DNA of 64,000 nt from Brasilonema sp. CT11. GTDB taxonomy: Bacteria > Cyanobacteriota > Cyanobacteriia > Cyanobacteriales > Nostocaceae. The notes beneath the pieces are model-generated. The model was given only the letters and a program-made list of their open reading frames with translations. It had not been told where the DNA came from and made no database searches. The DNA is taken from the NCBI RefSeq assembly GCF_017982655.1, contig NZ_JABXYX010000033.1:1-64000 (forward strand), written 5' to 3'. Below, piece by piece: positions 8,271-17,674 of this stretch; the stretch's first letter is position 1, and every line of letters starts with the position of its first letter. A program made the position numbers and the translations under genes.

Positions 8271-9698
8271 ATGTCCAAACCAATAGAAGTTCGCAACCCC
8301 TGGACTGGAAAATTTGATTATGTGATTATACCACTACCACCAAAGCTGATCGTACAGCAATGTAACCGCTTGCGCAGAGCACAAAGAAGTTGGTTACAGC
8401 TTGGTTTAGAAGGGAGAATCTCAGTTCTGCAACAGTGGAAGAGTGCGATTATATCTGGACGCGATAAACTGCTCGAAGCGTTGGTCAATGACACAGGAAG
8501 ATTATCAATATCGCAATTAGAAATTGACTCATTTCTCTCTAGCATTGATAGATGGTGTACATTAGCACCACAACTATTGCAAGAATCTGTTAAAGATACA
8601 GCAATTTCTTTTATCGAACTACAACAAACAGCGGTTCCTTACCCTCTAGTTGGAGTCATTAGCCCGTGGAACCTTCCTCTGCTGCTTTCAACAATCGATA
8701 CAATTCCAGCATTACTCGCTGGTTGTGCTGTAATCATCAAACCCAGTGAAATTGCTCCCCGGTTTATGGGACCACTGTTAGCATCAATTAATGCAGTGCC
8801 AATATTACGTGATGTATTAACTTTTATAGAAGGAGCAGGCGAAACCGGAGCTGCACTGATCGAGTATGTGGATTTGGTATGCTTTACTGGGAGTGTGGCA
8901 ACAGGTCGAAAAGTCGCAGAAGCAGCAGCCAAACGCTTTATTCCCGCTTTTTTGGAATTAGGAGGAAAAGACCCGGCGATCGTTTTGTCGTCTGCTAATT
9001 TAGACTTAGCAACATCAGCAATTTTGTGGGGTTCCGTCGTCAGCACCGGACAGTCGTGTCTCTCGATTGAGCGGATCTACGTTGCTGAATCTATTTTTGA
9101 AAAGTTTGTTGAACAACTGGTAGCCAAAGCGCAACGTCTTGAGTTAGGTTATCCTAGGCTGGAAAATGGAGAAATTGGTCCGATTATTGCAGAAAGACAA
9201 GCAACAATTATCAGCGACCATCTACTAGAGGCCGTGGAACAAGGAGCAGTTGTTCACTGTGGCGGTGAAGTTGAGAATTACGGAGGATCTTGGTGGTGTC
9301 GCCCTACAGTTCTCACTTCTGTCAACCATTCTATGAAGGTGATGACCGAAGAAACATTTGGTCCTATTATGCCAGTGATGCCTTTTTCTACAATTGAAGA
9401 AGCGGTGAACTTGGCAAATGATTCGATTTATGGATTAAGTGCAGCCGTTTTTGCCTCCTCAGAAACAGAAGCTTTGAAAGTCGCACGTCAGATAGATGCG
9501 GGTGCTATCAGTATTAACGATGCTGGTCTCACTGCTCTTATGCATGAGGGAGAAAAAAATGCTTTCAAATTTTCTGGTATGGGTGGATCACGCATGGGAC
9601 CTGCGGCGCTGACACGGTTTATGCGAAAAAAATCTTTTTTGGTGAAAACAAAGAACATCAGCGACCCTTGGTGGTTTGATAACATGTCGGGTGGTTGA
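8271..9698 (+). CDS. Aldehyde dehydrogenase family protein
   Basis: A 475-residue NAD(P)-dependent aldehyde dehydrogenase. The catalytic Glu is in LELGGKDPAIV near residue 227 and the nucleophilic Cys in STGQSCLSIERIYV near residue 261. GVISPWNLPL near residue 127 and IIKPSE near residue 151 form the Rossmann cofactor site. EETFGPIMPVMPF near residue 357 is the usual C-terminal motif. All key residues are present, in contrast to its upstream partner. The physiological aldehyde is not deducible. It is coupled to the nitrilase-like gene (3-base gap) and followed by a palindromic repeat block. Confidence 0.9.
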   Translation: MSKPIEVRNPWTGKFDYVIIPLPPKLIVQQCNRLRRAQRSWLQLGLEGRISVLQQWKSAIISGRDKLLEALVNDTGRLSISQLEIDSFLSSIDRWCTLAPQLLQESVKDTAISFIELQQTAVPYPLVGVISPWNLPLLLSTIDTIPALLAGCAVIIKPSEIAPRFMGPLLASINAVPILRDVLTFIEGAGETGAALIEYVDLVCFTGSVATGRKVAEAAAKRFIPAFLELGGKDPAIVLSSANLDLATSAILWGSVVSTGQSCLSIERIYVAESIFEKFVEQLVAKAQRLELGYPRLENGEIGPIIAERQATIISDHLLEAVEQGAVVHCGGEVENYGGSWWCRPTVLTSVNHSMKVMTEETFGPIMPVMPFSTIEEAVNLANDSIYGLSAAVFASSETEALKVARQIDAGAISINDAGLTALMHEGEKNAFKFSGMGGSRMGPAALTRFMRKKSFLVKTKNISDPWWFDNMSGG

Positions 9699-9705
9699 CC
9701 AAGAA

Positions 9706-9905
9706 AGGGTGTAGGGGTATGGGGGTGTAAGGGTGTAGGTGTTCAAACCCTTACACACGCCAGATACCTCTGTCGGGAAACCCTCCTATGTCCTGCGGAC
9801 ACGCTACGCTATCAGTACTGGCTCAGGCCACATGCCTCAACGCGGGGAACCCGCGCACGGCAGTGGCTCCCCTACACCCTTACCCCCTTACACCCTCCCA
9901 TAACG
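9706..9905. repeat. Compound repeat block: GTGTAGGGG heptamers and palindromic repeats
   Basis: GGGTGTAGGGG-type repeats at 9707-9740 and their inverse (CCCTTACACCC) at 9870-9898 enclose palindromic dispersed repeats: CTGCGGACACGCTACGC near 9794 and the TGGCTCAGGCCACATGCCTC / GGGGAACCCGCGCACGGCAG family at 9820-9866. It lies between two genes on opposite strands and holds no coding sequence. Confidence 0.7.
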
Positions 9906-9943
9906 AAGCCTCTCGTTGCGTAAGTTCTGTGAGGTAAGCTCTT

Positions 9944-12364
9944 CTACACAGTCACAAACTGACTTGCAGTTAGCGTCATCGTATTAACTCCCGTTAGGGT
10001 TGCTAAGATACTATTATCCGATAGAATATTGTTGCCAGAGAACGTCAAATTCTTAAAGGTTAGACCGCCTGTTAAACCAATTTTGTCACCAGCACTGCGG
10101 TTGAAATCAGTAATTATATCGACACCACTGTTCTTCTGCAAGACGAAAGTATCCGCACCAGCATCACCAGCTAAGATATCATCCCCGTTACCACCTCTGA
10201 GGAAGTCATTACCGTTGCCACCGACAAGTACGTCATCCCCGTTACCTCCGAGTAAAGTGTCATTGCCATTACCTCCGAGTAAAGTGTCATCGCCATTACC
10301 ACCGTCGAGTTGATCATTGCCATTACCCCCGAGTAAAGTGTCATTGCCATTACCACCGTTGAGTTGGTCATTGCCATTACCACCGTCGAGTTGGTCATCT
10401 CCTGCCAAGGCATTGATAGTATCGTTGCCGTTCAAACCGAAAATGACATCATTACCAGCAGTACCAGTGAGGTTGTCATTGCCATTACCACCGTTGATGT
10501 TTTGGCCAACAGCAACTGTGACGGTTCCAGTGTCAGTGCCACCATTGCCATCGCTGAGGGTATAATCAAAAGTTGCGTTGCCACTGAAGTTGTTGTTGGG
10601 AGTAAAAATAACTTCGTCATCACTCGTATAATCAGGAGTGCCATTGTCATTTAAGCTCACAGTACCGTTAGTCGCATTGCCGACAGCAGTAATGATTAAA
10701 GGGTTGCCATCTGGGTCTGTGTCGTTGGCAAGCAGGGTGGTTACAGAAAGAGTCACAGCAGTATTTTGGCGAGTGGTGGCGCTGTCGTCAACGGCAACTG
10801 GAGGCTGGTTATTGATGATGCTACTCAATAATACTGAAACGTTATTGGAGTTAAGGTTCGCCGTTGCCAAGTCGAGTTTGCCGTCAGAGTCGAAGTCAGC
10901 TGTGGTTACGGATATCGGACCTGAGTTTGGCCCAACCCTAAAGTTAATGGCAGTGCCAAAGCCCCCACTACCGTTGTTCAACAATACTGAAACGTTGCTG
11001 GAAGAAACGTTTGCTGTTGCCAAGTCGAGTTTACCGTCACCATTGAAGTCGCCTGTGATCACGGTATTGGGAACTAACCCCACCGCAAAGTTGGTGGCAG
11101 TGCCAAAGCCGCCACTACCGTTATTCAACAGCACTGAAACGTTACTGGAAGAAATGTTTGCCACAGCCAAATCGAGTTTGCCGTCACCATTGAAGTCCCC
11201 TGTGGTCACAGAATAAGGATTTGACCCTGCTTGATAGTAGGTAGCAGTGCCAAACCCACCATCACCGTTGTTCAACAGCACGGAAACGTTGTCGCTATAG
11301 CTCGCCACAGCCAAGTCGAGTTTACCGTCACCATTGAAGTCCCCTGTGGTCACGGATTGGGGACTTGACGTCACCGCAAAGTTGCTGGCAGTGCCAAAAC
11401 CAGCACTACCATTGTTCAACAGCACTGAAACGTCGTTGGAGCTATTGTTCGCTACAGCCAAGTCGAGTAGCCCGTCAGAGTTGAAGTCCCCTGTGGTCAC
11501 AGATATCGGACCGAACCCCGCTTGATAGTTGGTAGCAGTGCCAAAACCGCCACTACCATTGTTCAACAGCACTGAAACTGTGCCTCCACCAGAGCCAATG
11601 ATCGGCACAGCCAAATCGGGTAGCCCGTCACCATTGAAGTCGCCCGTGGTCACAGATCTCGGACGTAACCCCACCGCAAAGTTGGTAGCAGTACCAAAAC
11701 CGCCACTACCGTTGTTCAACAGCACTGAAACATTGTCGGAACCATAGTTCGCCACAGCCAAGTCGGGTAGCCCGTCACCATTGAAGTCCTCTGTGGTTAT
11801 GGAAAAGGGATCTGACCCCACTCCATAGTAAATAGGAGTGCTAAAACTGACAGCAAATACGCCAGAGTAGCTCTGCATCAGTTCGGGTGTAAACGCATTC
11901 GTTGCGTCACACTCTCCGATGTGTTGTTGTAATTGCCAACTCCCACCCAATGCTGTATTTCCGACTCGCTTAGAAGAGGCGACGATACTTGTTCCTGTCA
12001 ATTCGTGTAGTTGAGCAACAAATTGTGCACCCGCATCCCCGGAGGCGACGTTACACCCGTAGAGTTGGATGCAACCAGATCCCCAAGTTTTCAGTTGTGA
12101 GCGATAAGAGTCGATGGTGTCCAGGCTTAGCTGGCTATTACCCAGATATAAGTATCCCGGCGCACCGTGAGAAACGATGTGGATGCTAGAGATATCGTTG
12201 CGTCCAACCAGTGCTACAGTTATTTGTGCAATTCCATCACTGTGATTGTTTAGGACAATCACTTCAGCTTCTGCTACTGCACCGAGTATTAGACTTTGAA
12301 AGTCGTCTACGTTGGCATCAATGAAGACGACAGGATGACGATTTGCGGTACGGGCGAGTACCAT
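9944..12364 (-). CDS. Secreted DUF4347 / FG-GAP / cadherin-like / RTX protein
   Basis: An 806-residue mosaic surface protein. Residues 1-170 form a DUF4347 domain with a His (HIVSHGAPG) and a Cys ([10 protein letters not shown]), which resembles the dyad of caspase-like (clan CD) folds. Seven FG-GAP/VCBS repeats follow (each with DFNGDG-x-DLA and VSVLLNNG). A cadherin-like domain begins [11 protein letters not shown] nonapeptides ([11 protein letters not shown] type) run over roughly residues 640-740, with a C-terminal type I secretion-like tail. No N-terminal signal peptide is seen, in line with type I export. ATG at 12362-12364 is preferred, since AAGGAA lies upstream; a longer TTG-started frame reaches 12403. 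The repeats bind Ca2+ in known homologues; adhesion or cell-surface function is inferred. Confidence 0.85.
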   Translation of the reverse strand: MVLARTANRHPVVFIDANVDDFQSLILGAVAEAEVIVLNNHSDGIAQITVALVGRNDISSIHIVSHGAPGYLYLGNSQLSLDTIDSYRSQLKTWGSGCIQLYGCNVASGDAGAQFVAQLHELTGTSIVASSKRVGNTALGGSWQLQQHIGECDATNAFTPELMQSYSGVFAVSFSTPIYYGVGSDPFSITTEDFNGDGLPDLAVANYGSDNVSVLLNNGSGGFGTATNFAVGLRPRSVTTGDFNGDGLPDLAVPIIGSGGGTVSVLLNNGSGGFGTATNYQAGFGPISVTTGDFNSDGLLDLAVANNSSNDVSVLLNNGSAGFGTASNFAVTSSPQSVTTGDFNGDGKLDLAVASYSDNVSVLLNNGDGGFGTATYYQAGSNPYSVTTGDFNGDGKLDLAVANISSSNVSVLLNNGSGGFGTATNFAVGLVPNTVITGDFNGDGKLDLATANVSSSNVSVLLNNGSGGFGTAINFRVGPNSGPISVTTADFDSDGKLDLATANLNSNNVSVLLSSIINNQPPVAVDDSATTRQNTAVTLSVTTLLANDTDPDGNPLIITAVGNATNGTVSLNDNGTPDYTSDDEVIFTPNNNFSGNATFDYTLSDGNGGTDTGTVTVAVGQNINGGNGNDNLTGTAGNDVIFGLNGNDTINALAGDDQLDGGNGNDQLNGGNGNDTLLGGNGNDQLDGGNGDDTLLGGNGNDTLLGGNGDDVLVGGNGNDFLRGGNGDDILAGDAGADTFVLQKNSGVDIITDFNRSAGDKIGLTGGLTFKNLTFSGNNILSDNSILATLTGVNTMTLTASQFVTV

Positions 12365-12804
12365 AAATATTGGTTCCTTTTTTGTTGCAAAAGAATTCAG
12401 CAAATCTTGATTCTGGAGCGTCTGCGCTCATGGGGTCTAAGACGTAGAAGCCCACACTCCGCAGGTGCGATACGCGTTTGCGTTTGCGTAGCGCTCCCAA
12501 AGGGAGCGATCGCGCCCCCTATGCCTAACGGCACGGCTACGCCTATCGGGGCTAGCGTCAAACTGGAGGATTATCGCCGCCTCAAGCGAAGACACCGTCG
12601 ATGCGTATCGCAAAATATTACACTTCTTGTAAAAGTGAGATTTTACGAGGTTCTGTTAAAAGTTCCCTGTCAAGACTTCCTGACTTTTGCAACAAGTTTA
12701 TTGGATTTTTGAAGCATGAGTGCTTCACTATCAAATATTACAAAAAATTGACCACTGTAGAATGTGGGAAGGAAGAAGTTTTTGCAACCATTGTGAAGAG
12801 AAGA
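12365..12804. other. Gene-free stretch with palindromic cyanobacterial repeats
   Basis: No gene recognised. Positions 12410-12560 contain dispersed palindromic repeats, e.g. GCTCCCAAAGGGAGCG at 12503-12518 next to a HIP1 octamer, and a CCTATGCCTAACGGCACGGC unit at 12518-12537. The remainder is AT-rich and separates two leftward genes. Confidence 0.6.
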
Positions 12805-13605
12805 TTAAGCTCCTAAAACTTTATCCCACTCTAACTGATGAGCTAAACCATACTTGGTAAAATCTTCAACTTTCGCTTTATCACTTTTACCAAAAACACC
12901 TAAACTATAAGGATTGTCTTGCATACGTTGTGTTACTTGCTCTTTTTCAAATCGTATCAATTCTTCTCTAGGCTTATCCGTTTTAAAAAAGTCTACAACC
13001 AAAACAGTTCTGTCATAATTGGTGTAATTATGTGGGCAGTGTGGATAACTGTGATCTAAAACCATGAATTCTCCTTCATGCCAATAAAGCTGCTCATGGC
13101 ATATTTTCATAGCTATATCCCCTGGTGGCACGATTAAACCTAAATAGCCACGATTCATATGAGGGTTATCGTTCACATGCAGCTTAATATCCAAGCCTGG
13201 ATGGAATGTACCAAAATAGACATTTCTGAGGATATTATCATCGATTAAGTTGATTTGTTTTATTACCTGAGCCACATTTTGAAAATATTTTTCTCTTAGT
13301 GCAAGTGCTTTTTCTGATGCCTCATTTTGGCTATAATTAGGATATTCTATTTGATGAAACTGAATATATTCTTCAATTAAAATACCTTGAAAAAAAATAC
13401 CAAAAGCACTATATTTGGAATTTCCTTTTGTTTGAATAGTTTTACTTTTAGGACCCAAAACATCATAAGTGAATTGTCGTTCTTCATTCGATGCGTGTTT
13501 ACTAAAGTGTGTAAACTCATCTCTAATAACTTGCCAGTTATCTTGAAAGGTTTTGAGAAAATTAAATTGCTTTGGGTCTAGATGATACTCATTAAAACTT
13601 TCCAT
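12805..13605 (-). CDS. Aspartyl/asparaginyl beta-hydroxylase-like protein
   Basis: A 266-residue 2-oxoglutarate/Fe(II) dioxygenase of the Asp/Asn beta-hydroxylase family. The cupin core shows HPGLDIKLHVNDNPHMNRGY near residues 140-159, GLIVPP, then FMVLDHSYPHCPHNYTNYDR near residues 181-200, which supply the iron-binding His pair and the 2OG-binding Arg. Family members hydroxylate Asp/Asn side chains in proteins, or fatty chains or amino acids in natural products. It lies upstream of, and in the same direction as, the RTX protein, 440 bases away, and is divergent from the hydantoinase. Either neighbour could be its functional partner. Confidence 0.8.
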   Translation of the reverse strand: MESFNEYHLDPKQFNFLKTFQDNWQVIRDEFTHFSKHASNEERQFTYDVLGPKSKTIQTKGNSKYSAFGIFFQGILIEEYIQFHQIEYPNYSQNEASEKALALREKYFQNVAQVIKQINLIDDNILRNVYFGTFHPGLDIKLHVNDNPHMNRGYLGLIVPPGDIAMKICHEQLYWHEGEFMVLDHSYPHCPHNYTNYDRTVLVVDFFKTDKPREELIRFEKEQVTQRMQDNPYSLGVFGKSDKAKVEDFTKYGLAHQLEWDKVLGA

Positions 13606-13793
13606 TATCTTTTCTCCTGAAGATGATTGAATAAAAAAGTTACATGGTGATGGGATTTGGTCTGCGTCCCAGTACGATGTTGAAATTTATGATTTCAAGA
13701 CTAAACTTATACAACGGTTTAATGGAATAATATCATCTGTGTTGATGTTCTTAAACTTTTGGGTTCTGTACTCATTTTAGTGTGAGGTCAACT

Positions 13794-15263
13794 GTGTCTG
13801 AAGCTCAGGTATTAGATCAAATTATCAAAAATGTACGAGTAGTTCGTCCCCATCATGATGCTGTCGAACTACTTGATTTAGGAATTAAGGATGGAAAATT
13901 TGCTACGATTGCTCCTAATATTAGCCCAGACCAAGCCAAAGAGGTTTTGGATGGCAAAAACTTGCTGGGCTTTCCTGGGGTCGTGGATGCCCATATGCAC
14001 ATCGGTATCTATCAACCCCTCGACAAAGATGCTGTGACTGAAACCAAAGCCGCCGCAATGGGGGGAGTTACAACTAGTCTTAATTACATTCGCACAGGAC
14101 AGTATTATCTCAACAAAGGTGGTTCTTACCGCGATTTTTTTCCAGAAGTACTGGCGTTATCCGCAAATCATTTTTTTGTTGATTATGGGTATCACGTCGC
14201 ACCTATAGCTAGCCAGCATATCGACGAAATACCTCTACTGTTTGAAGAACATGGTGTATCTTCGTTTAAAATATTCATGTTTTATGGCGGTTATGGTTTG
14301 CATGGTTTGTCAGACCAGCAAAACCTCTTCCTGATGATTCATAAAGAGGAACGCTACGACTTCGCCCACTTTGAATTTATTATGCGCGGTCTAACTCGCT
14401 TGATGGAAGCACATCCAGAAGCACGAGATACTATCAGCTTGAGTTTGCACTGCGAAGTTGCTGAAATCCTCAATGCTTATACCAAAAGAGTTGAAAATAA
14501 TTCTAGCCTCAGCGGACTACACGCCTACAGTGCAGCACGTCCCCCTCATTCCGAAGGTTTAGCAATTTGTATTGCTTCCTATTTAGCACATGAGACGAAC
14601 TGTGCAAATATTAATTTATTGCACCTGAGTTCGCGTAAGGCAATGGAAGCAGCTTTGACTATGCAAACTGCTTTTCCCCATATCAATTTTCGGCGAGAAG
14701 TTACCGTCGGACATTTGCTATTAGATGTTGATACCCCCACCGCTACTTGGGCAAAAGTAAACCCCCCGATTCGTCCCCGTGCCGATGTGGAATACTTATG
14801 GCAAGCAGTACTCAACCATCAGGTAGATTGGATAGTGAGTGATCATGCTTGCTGTTCTGCTGAACAAAAAAGAAGTGCTAAAGACCCAAATAATATTTGG
14901 TTGGCAAAGTCTGGTTTTGGTGGTACAGAATATTTACTTTCTGGTGTATTAAGTGAAGGTAGTAAGCGGGGAATGTCGTACAACCACATGGCTAAGTTGC
15001 TATCATGGAACCCGTCGCGGCGCTTTGGTTTGTTACAAAAAGGGGATATCGCCATTGGCTACGATGCTGATTTAGTACTGGTAGATCCAAATGAAACCTT
15101 TGTGGTACGTGCTGCTGAATCCGAGTCACAACAAGGTTACACACCCTTTGAAGGGGTGGAGTTAACGGGACGGGTTAAAAGTACGTTTTTACGTGGAAAT
15201 CTTATTTACAATAATGGACAGGTTGTAGGTTCACCCACTGGACGTTATTTAAAAAGATGTTAG
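13794..15263 (+). CDS. Dihydropyrimidinase/hydantoinase-type cyclic amidohydrolase
   Basis: A 489-residue TIM-barrel amidohydrolase. Binuclear metal ligands are visible: DAHMHIG near residue 64, the carboxylated Lys in SSFKIFMFYGG near residue 160, LHCEVAE near residue 222, NLLHLSS near residue 276, and SDHACC near residue 348. The full metal site suggests real hydrolase activity on a cyclic imide or amide such as a dihydropyrimidine or hydantoin. GTG at 13794 is chosen because GAGG at 13785-13788 sits 5-6 bases upstream; another GTG at 13782 is possible. It stands next to pseudo-hydrolases and oxidoreductases in an accessory region, so a specialised pathway is more likely than pyrimidine degradation. 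Confidence 0.85.
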   Translation: MSEAQVLDQIIKNVRVVRPHHDAVELLDLGIKDGKFATIAPNISPDQAKEVLDGKNLLGFPGVVDAHMHIGIYQPLDKDAVTETKAAAMGGVTTSLNYIRTGQYYLNKGGSYRDFFPEVLALSANHFFVDYGYHVAPIASQHIDEIPLLFEEHGVSSFKIFMFYGGYGLHGLSDQQNLFLMIHKEERYDFAHFEFIMRGLTRLMEAHPEARDTISLSLHCEVAEILNAYTKRVENNSSLSGLHAYSAARPPHSEGLAICIASYLAHETNCANINLLHLSSRKAMEAALTMQTAFPHINFRREVTVGHLLLDVDTPTATWAKVNPPIRPRADVEYLWQAVLNHQVDWIVSDHACCSAEQKRSAKDPNNIWLAKSGFGGTEYLLSGVLSEGSKRGMSYNHMAKLLSWNPSRRFGLLQKGDIAIGYDADLVLVDPNETFVVRAAESESQQGYTPFEGVELTGRVKSTFLRGNLIYNNGQVVGSPTGRYLKRC

Positions 15264-15336
15264 AGCAATCTCCAGTTAAATCTTGTTGCTTACAATCTTT
15301 AGTAATAACTATCTGCAAAGACAAAGGAGTTGTGTT

Positions 15337-15783
15337 ATGTCTGCGATTCGAGAAGAAATGCCTGTACTTACTCGCCACGAAGGAGATTGGGTAGGTACCT
15401 ATACAGTGGTTGATACAGAGGGAAAAATTGTTGATAAATATGAATCTCACTTAACCTGCCAATTTCCAGAAGACGGTTCCCATTCCTACTACCAAATCAA
15501 TCGTTACAAGTGGTCTGATGGGAAACATGAGGAGTATGAGTTTCCTGGAATTTACCGAGACAAAGTGCTGTGGTTTGACACGGAACGTATTGACGGAAAA
15601 GCTTGGGAAATCGATGATGCAACGGTTATTTTGTGGTTTTCTTATAAGACCGTACCGGATATGTTCTTGTATGAAATGATTGTGATTAGTCCTTGCAATA
15701 ATCATCGCGCCCGCACTTGGCATTGGTTTAAGAACAATCAACTCTTCAAGCGAACCCTGATCCAAGAAGAACGGCTAAGATAA
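15337..15783 (+). CDS. Small lipocalin-like/DUF3598-like protein
   Basis: A 148-residue soluble protein starting MSAIREEMPVLTRHEGDWVG. AAAGGAG at 15323-15329 with 7-base spacing fixes this start, although the frame opens further upstream. The pattern of alternating hydrophobic/polar strands with W-x-G-x-Y near the N-terminus (GDWVGTYTVVD), then ESHLTCQF and YEFPGIYRDKVLWFD, suggests a small calycin-type beta-barrel. It resembles cyanobacterial DUF3598 proteins, though shorter. It follows the hydantoinase by 73 bases on the same strand and may bind or convert a small hydrophobic molecule. No catalytic motif was recognised. Confidence 0.65.
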   Translation: MSAIREEMPVLTRHEGDWVGTYTVVDTEGKIVDKYESHLTCQFPEDGSHSYYQINRYKWSDGKHEEYEFPGIYRDKVLWFDTERIDGKAWEIDDATVILWFSYKTVPDMFLYEMIVISPCNNHRARTWHWFKNNQLFKRTLIQEERLR

Positions 15784-15931
15784 AACGTTGAGCGATCGCA
15801 CAGAATTTGTAAAATGGATCTTCAATGCTTGGTGGTGCGTTAAGCAGTGTAACGCACCACTAAGCGTGTAACCTTTTTAGATTTCATGAGTCATTGGTAA
15901 ATGCTTATTAGTAATTGATAAGATTTTGAAC

Positions 15932-16062
15932 TACTCCCTTCCCGCCAGAAGAATACCTATTAAAAAAACCGCGTTCGGCGAAGCCGTTGCCGAAGGCTAG
16001 ACGCGAAAAACGCGAAGAAAGAAGAGAAGAAGGTTCGGTAATCTTGTAGCGGGAAGGGAGTA
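15932..16062. repeat. MITE-like element with 26-bp inverted repeats and nested insertion
   Basis: Arms at 15932-15957 and 16037-16062 are inverted copies (TACTCCCTTCCCGC perfect over 14 bp, then 9 of 12 matching). Inside is a CGCGAA-type dispersed repeat that is itself interrupted by a palindromic unit (TTCGGCGAAGCCGTTGCCGA) with GCG on both sides. The rest of the gene-free interval 15784-16125 is AT-rich, with a short GTGCGTTA/TAACGCAC hairpin at 15834-15857 containing no gene. Confidence 0.7.
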
Positions 16063-16125
16063 TTACCTTACTTTTCTCAGTCCCAAATTAACGATCAGAT
16101 TAACTCAAATTAGCAAGGACAAGGC

Positions 16126-17514
16126 ATGGCAAAAAGTGACAAAATAAATTTCTCAACTCCCAGTGGTTTTCCAGAATTTCTTCCTGGCGAAAAGCGCTTG
16201 GAATCGTATTTGCTAGACACCATCCGGAGAGTTTTTGAAAGCTACGGATTTACACCTATAGAAACTCCCGCAGTGGAACGCTTGGAAGTTTTGCAAGCGA
16301 AGGGCAATCAAGGCGACAACATTATCTATGGTCTGAATCCCATTCTGCCACCAAATCGGCAAGCAGAGAAAGATAAGGCGGGTGAAACAGGTTCAGAAGC
16401 AAGAGCTTTAAAATTTGACCAAACAGTTCCTTTAGCAGCGTATATTGCTCGTCACTTGAATGAATTAAGCTTTCCTTTTGCTCGCTACCAAATGGATGTG
16501 GTGTTTCGCGGGGAAAGAGCAAAAGATGGTCGATTTCGTCAGTTCCGTCAGTGTGATATTGATGTTGTCGGTCGTCGTGAACTAAGTTTGCTGTATGATG
16601 CTCAGATGCCTGCGATTATAACTGAAATCTTTGACGCAGTTAATATCGGTGATTTTCTGATTCGCATCAATAATCGTAAAATTCTCACTGGTTTCTTTAA
16701 ATCAACAGGAGTTGAGGAAGAAAAAATTAAATCTTGTATTGGCATTATTGATACTTTGGATAAAGTCGGTGAAAACAAGGTAAAGCAGGAGTTAGTAAAA
16801 GAGGGAGTATTAGCAGATACAACTCAAAAAATCATCGATTTTATTCATATTAATGGCACTGTTGATGAAGTTCTAGATAAACTCAAGTATCTAACTCAAA
16901 CAACATCAGAAGCTGAGGAATTTAGTCTGGGAGTGACAGAGTTAGAAACAGTTATTTCTGGAGTTCGCAATCTTGGAGTTCCAGAAAATCGTTTCTGTAT
17001 TGACTTATCAATTGCTCGCGGTTTGAATTATTATACCGGTACAGTGTACGAAACAACCCTCATAGGACATGAAGCTTTGGGCAGCATTTGTTCTGGCGGT
17101 CGCTATGAAGAATTAGTGGGGATGTTTTTGGATGAAAAAATGCCAGGGGTGGGCATTTCGATTGGCTTAACTCGCTTAATTAGTCGCTTAATCAAAGCTG
17201 GTATTCTCAGTACCTTCGCGGCTACTCCAGCGCAAGTTATGGTAGTGAATATGCAAAATGATTTGATGCCTGTTTATTTAAATGTGTCGCAAAAACTGCG
17301 TCAGGCTAAAATTAATGTAATCACTAACTTTGAACAACGACCTTTGGGTAAGCAATTTCAATTGGCTGAAAAACAAGGAATTCCATTTTGTGTGATAATT
17401 GGTTCTGAAGAAGCAGCAGCGCAAAAGGCATCTCTCAAAGATTTGAGAACACGTGAGCAGGTGGAAGTCGCGTTGGAAGATTTGGCGGAGGAAGTTAAAC
17501 GTAGACTGGCGTAA
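16126..17514 (+). CDS. hisS: Histidyl-tRNA synthetase
   Basis: A 462-residue class II aminoacyl-tRNA synthetase. The N-terminus SGFPEFLPGEKRLESYLLD, motif 2 FRGERAKDGRFRQFRQCDID near residues 127-146, GGRYEELVG and the motif 3 region GVGISIGLTRLISRL near residues 341-355 are all present, with a C-terminal anticodon-binding domain from about residue 365. The histidine-A motif reads RGLNYYTGTVYE; RGLDYY is the usual form. It is presumably the housekeeping enzyme although placed in an accessory region. A 29-bp exact fragment of this gene occurs at 20627-20655. Confidence 0.95.
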   Translation: MAKSDKINFSTPSGFPEFLPGEKRLESYLLDTIRRVFESYGFTPIETPAVERLEVLQAKGNQGDNIIYGLNPILPPNRQAEKDKAGETGSEARALKFDQTVPLAAYIARHLNELSFPFARYQMDVVFRGERAKDGRFRQFRQCDIDVVGRRELSLLYDAQMPAIITEIFDAVNIGDFLIRINNRKILTGFFKSTGVEEEKIKSCIGIIDTLDKVGENKVKQELVKEGVLADTTQKIIDFIHINGTVDEVLDKLKYLTQTTSEAEEFSLGVTELETVISGVRNLGVPENRFCIDLSIARGLNYYTGTVYETTLIGHEALGSICSGGRYEELVGMFLDEKMPGVGISIGLTRLISRLIKAGILSTFAATPAQVMVVNMQNDLMPVYLNVSQKLRQAKINVITNFEQRPLGKQFQLAEKQGIPFCVIIGSEEAAAQKASLKDLRTREQVEVALEDLAEEVKRRLA

Positions 17515-17516
17515 TT

Positions 17517-17646
17517 CCTCGTCTCTTCCTTCCCAGGTTCTACCTGGGAATGCCTACACGGAGGCTCTGCCTCCTAAAATATACTACTAAATATACTAGA
17601 GGCAGAGCCTCTGACAAGGCGTTACCAGGCTGAGCCTGGTAACGAA
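17517..17646. repeat. Palindromic dispersed repeat, copy A
   Basis: Three successive hairpins: CCCAGGTTCTACCTGGG (17532-17548), a long stem of GAGGCTCTGCCTC/GAGGCAGAGCCTC type (17562-17610), and TACCAGGCTGAGCCTGGTA (17622-17640). The unit begins CCTCGT and ends AACGAAATG. A second copy lies at 18633-18746; each copy precedes one of the two alpha/beta-hydrolase genes. Confidence 0.8.
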
Positions 17647-17674
17647 ATGAAAGCTTAAATTTTATCAGGGGGAT

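Noticed and set aside
10029-11747. Several open frames on the plus strand inside the RTX/FG-GAP gene
   Set aside because: They are repetitive, Pro/Leu/Ser-rich shadows produced by the repeated codons of the minus-strand gene.
13782-13793. Upstream GTG start for the hydantoinase
   Set aside because: The GAGG ribosome-binding site lies between this codon and the GTG at 13794, so the later start fits better.
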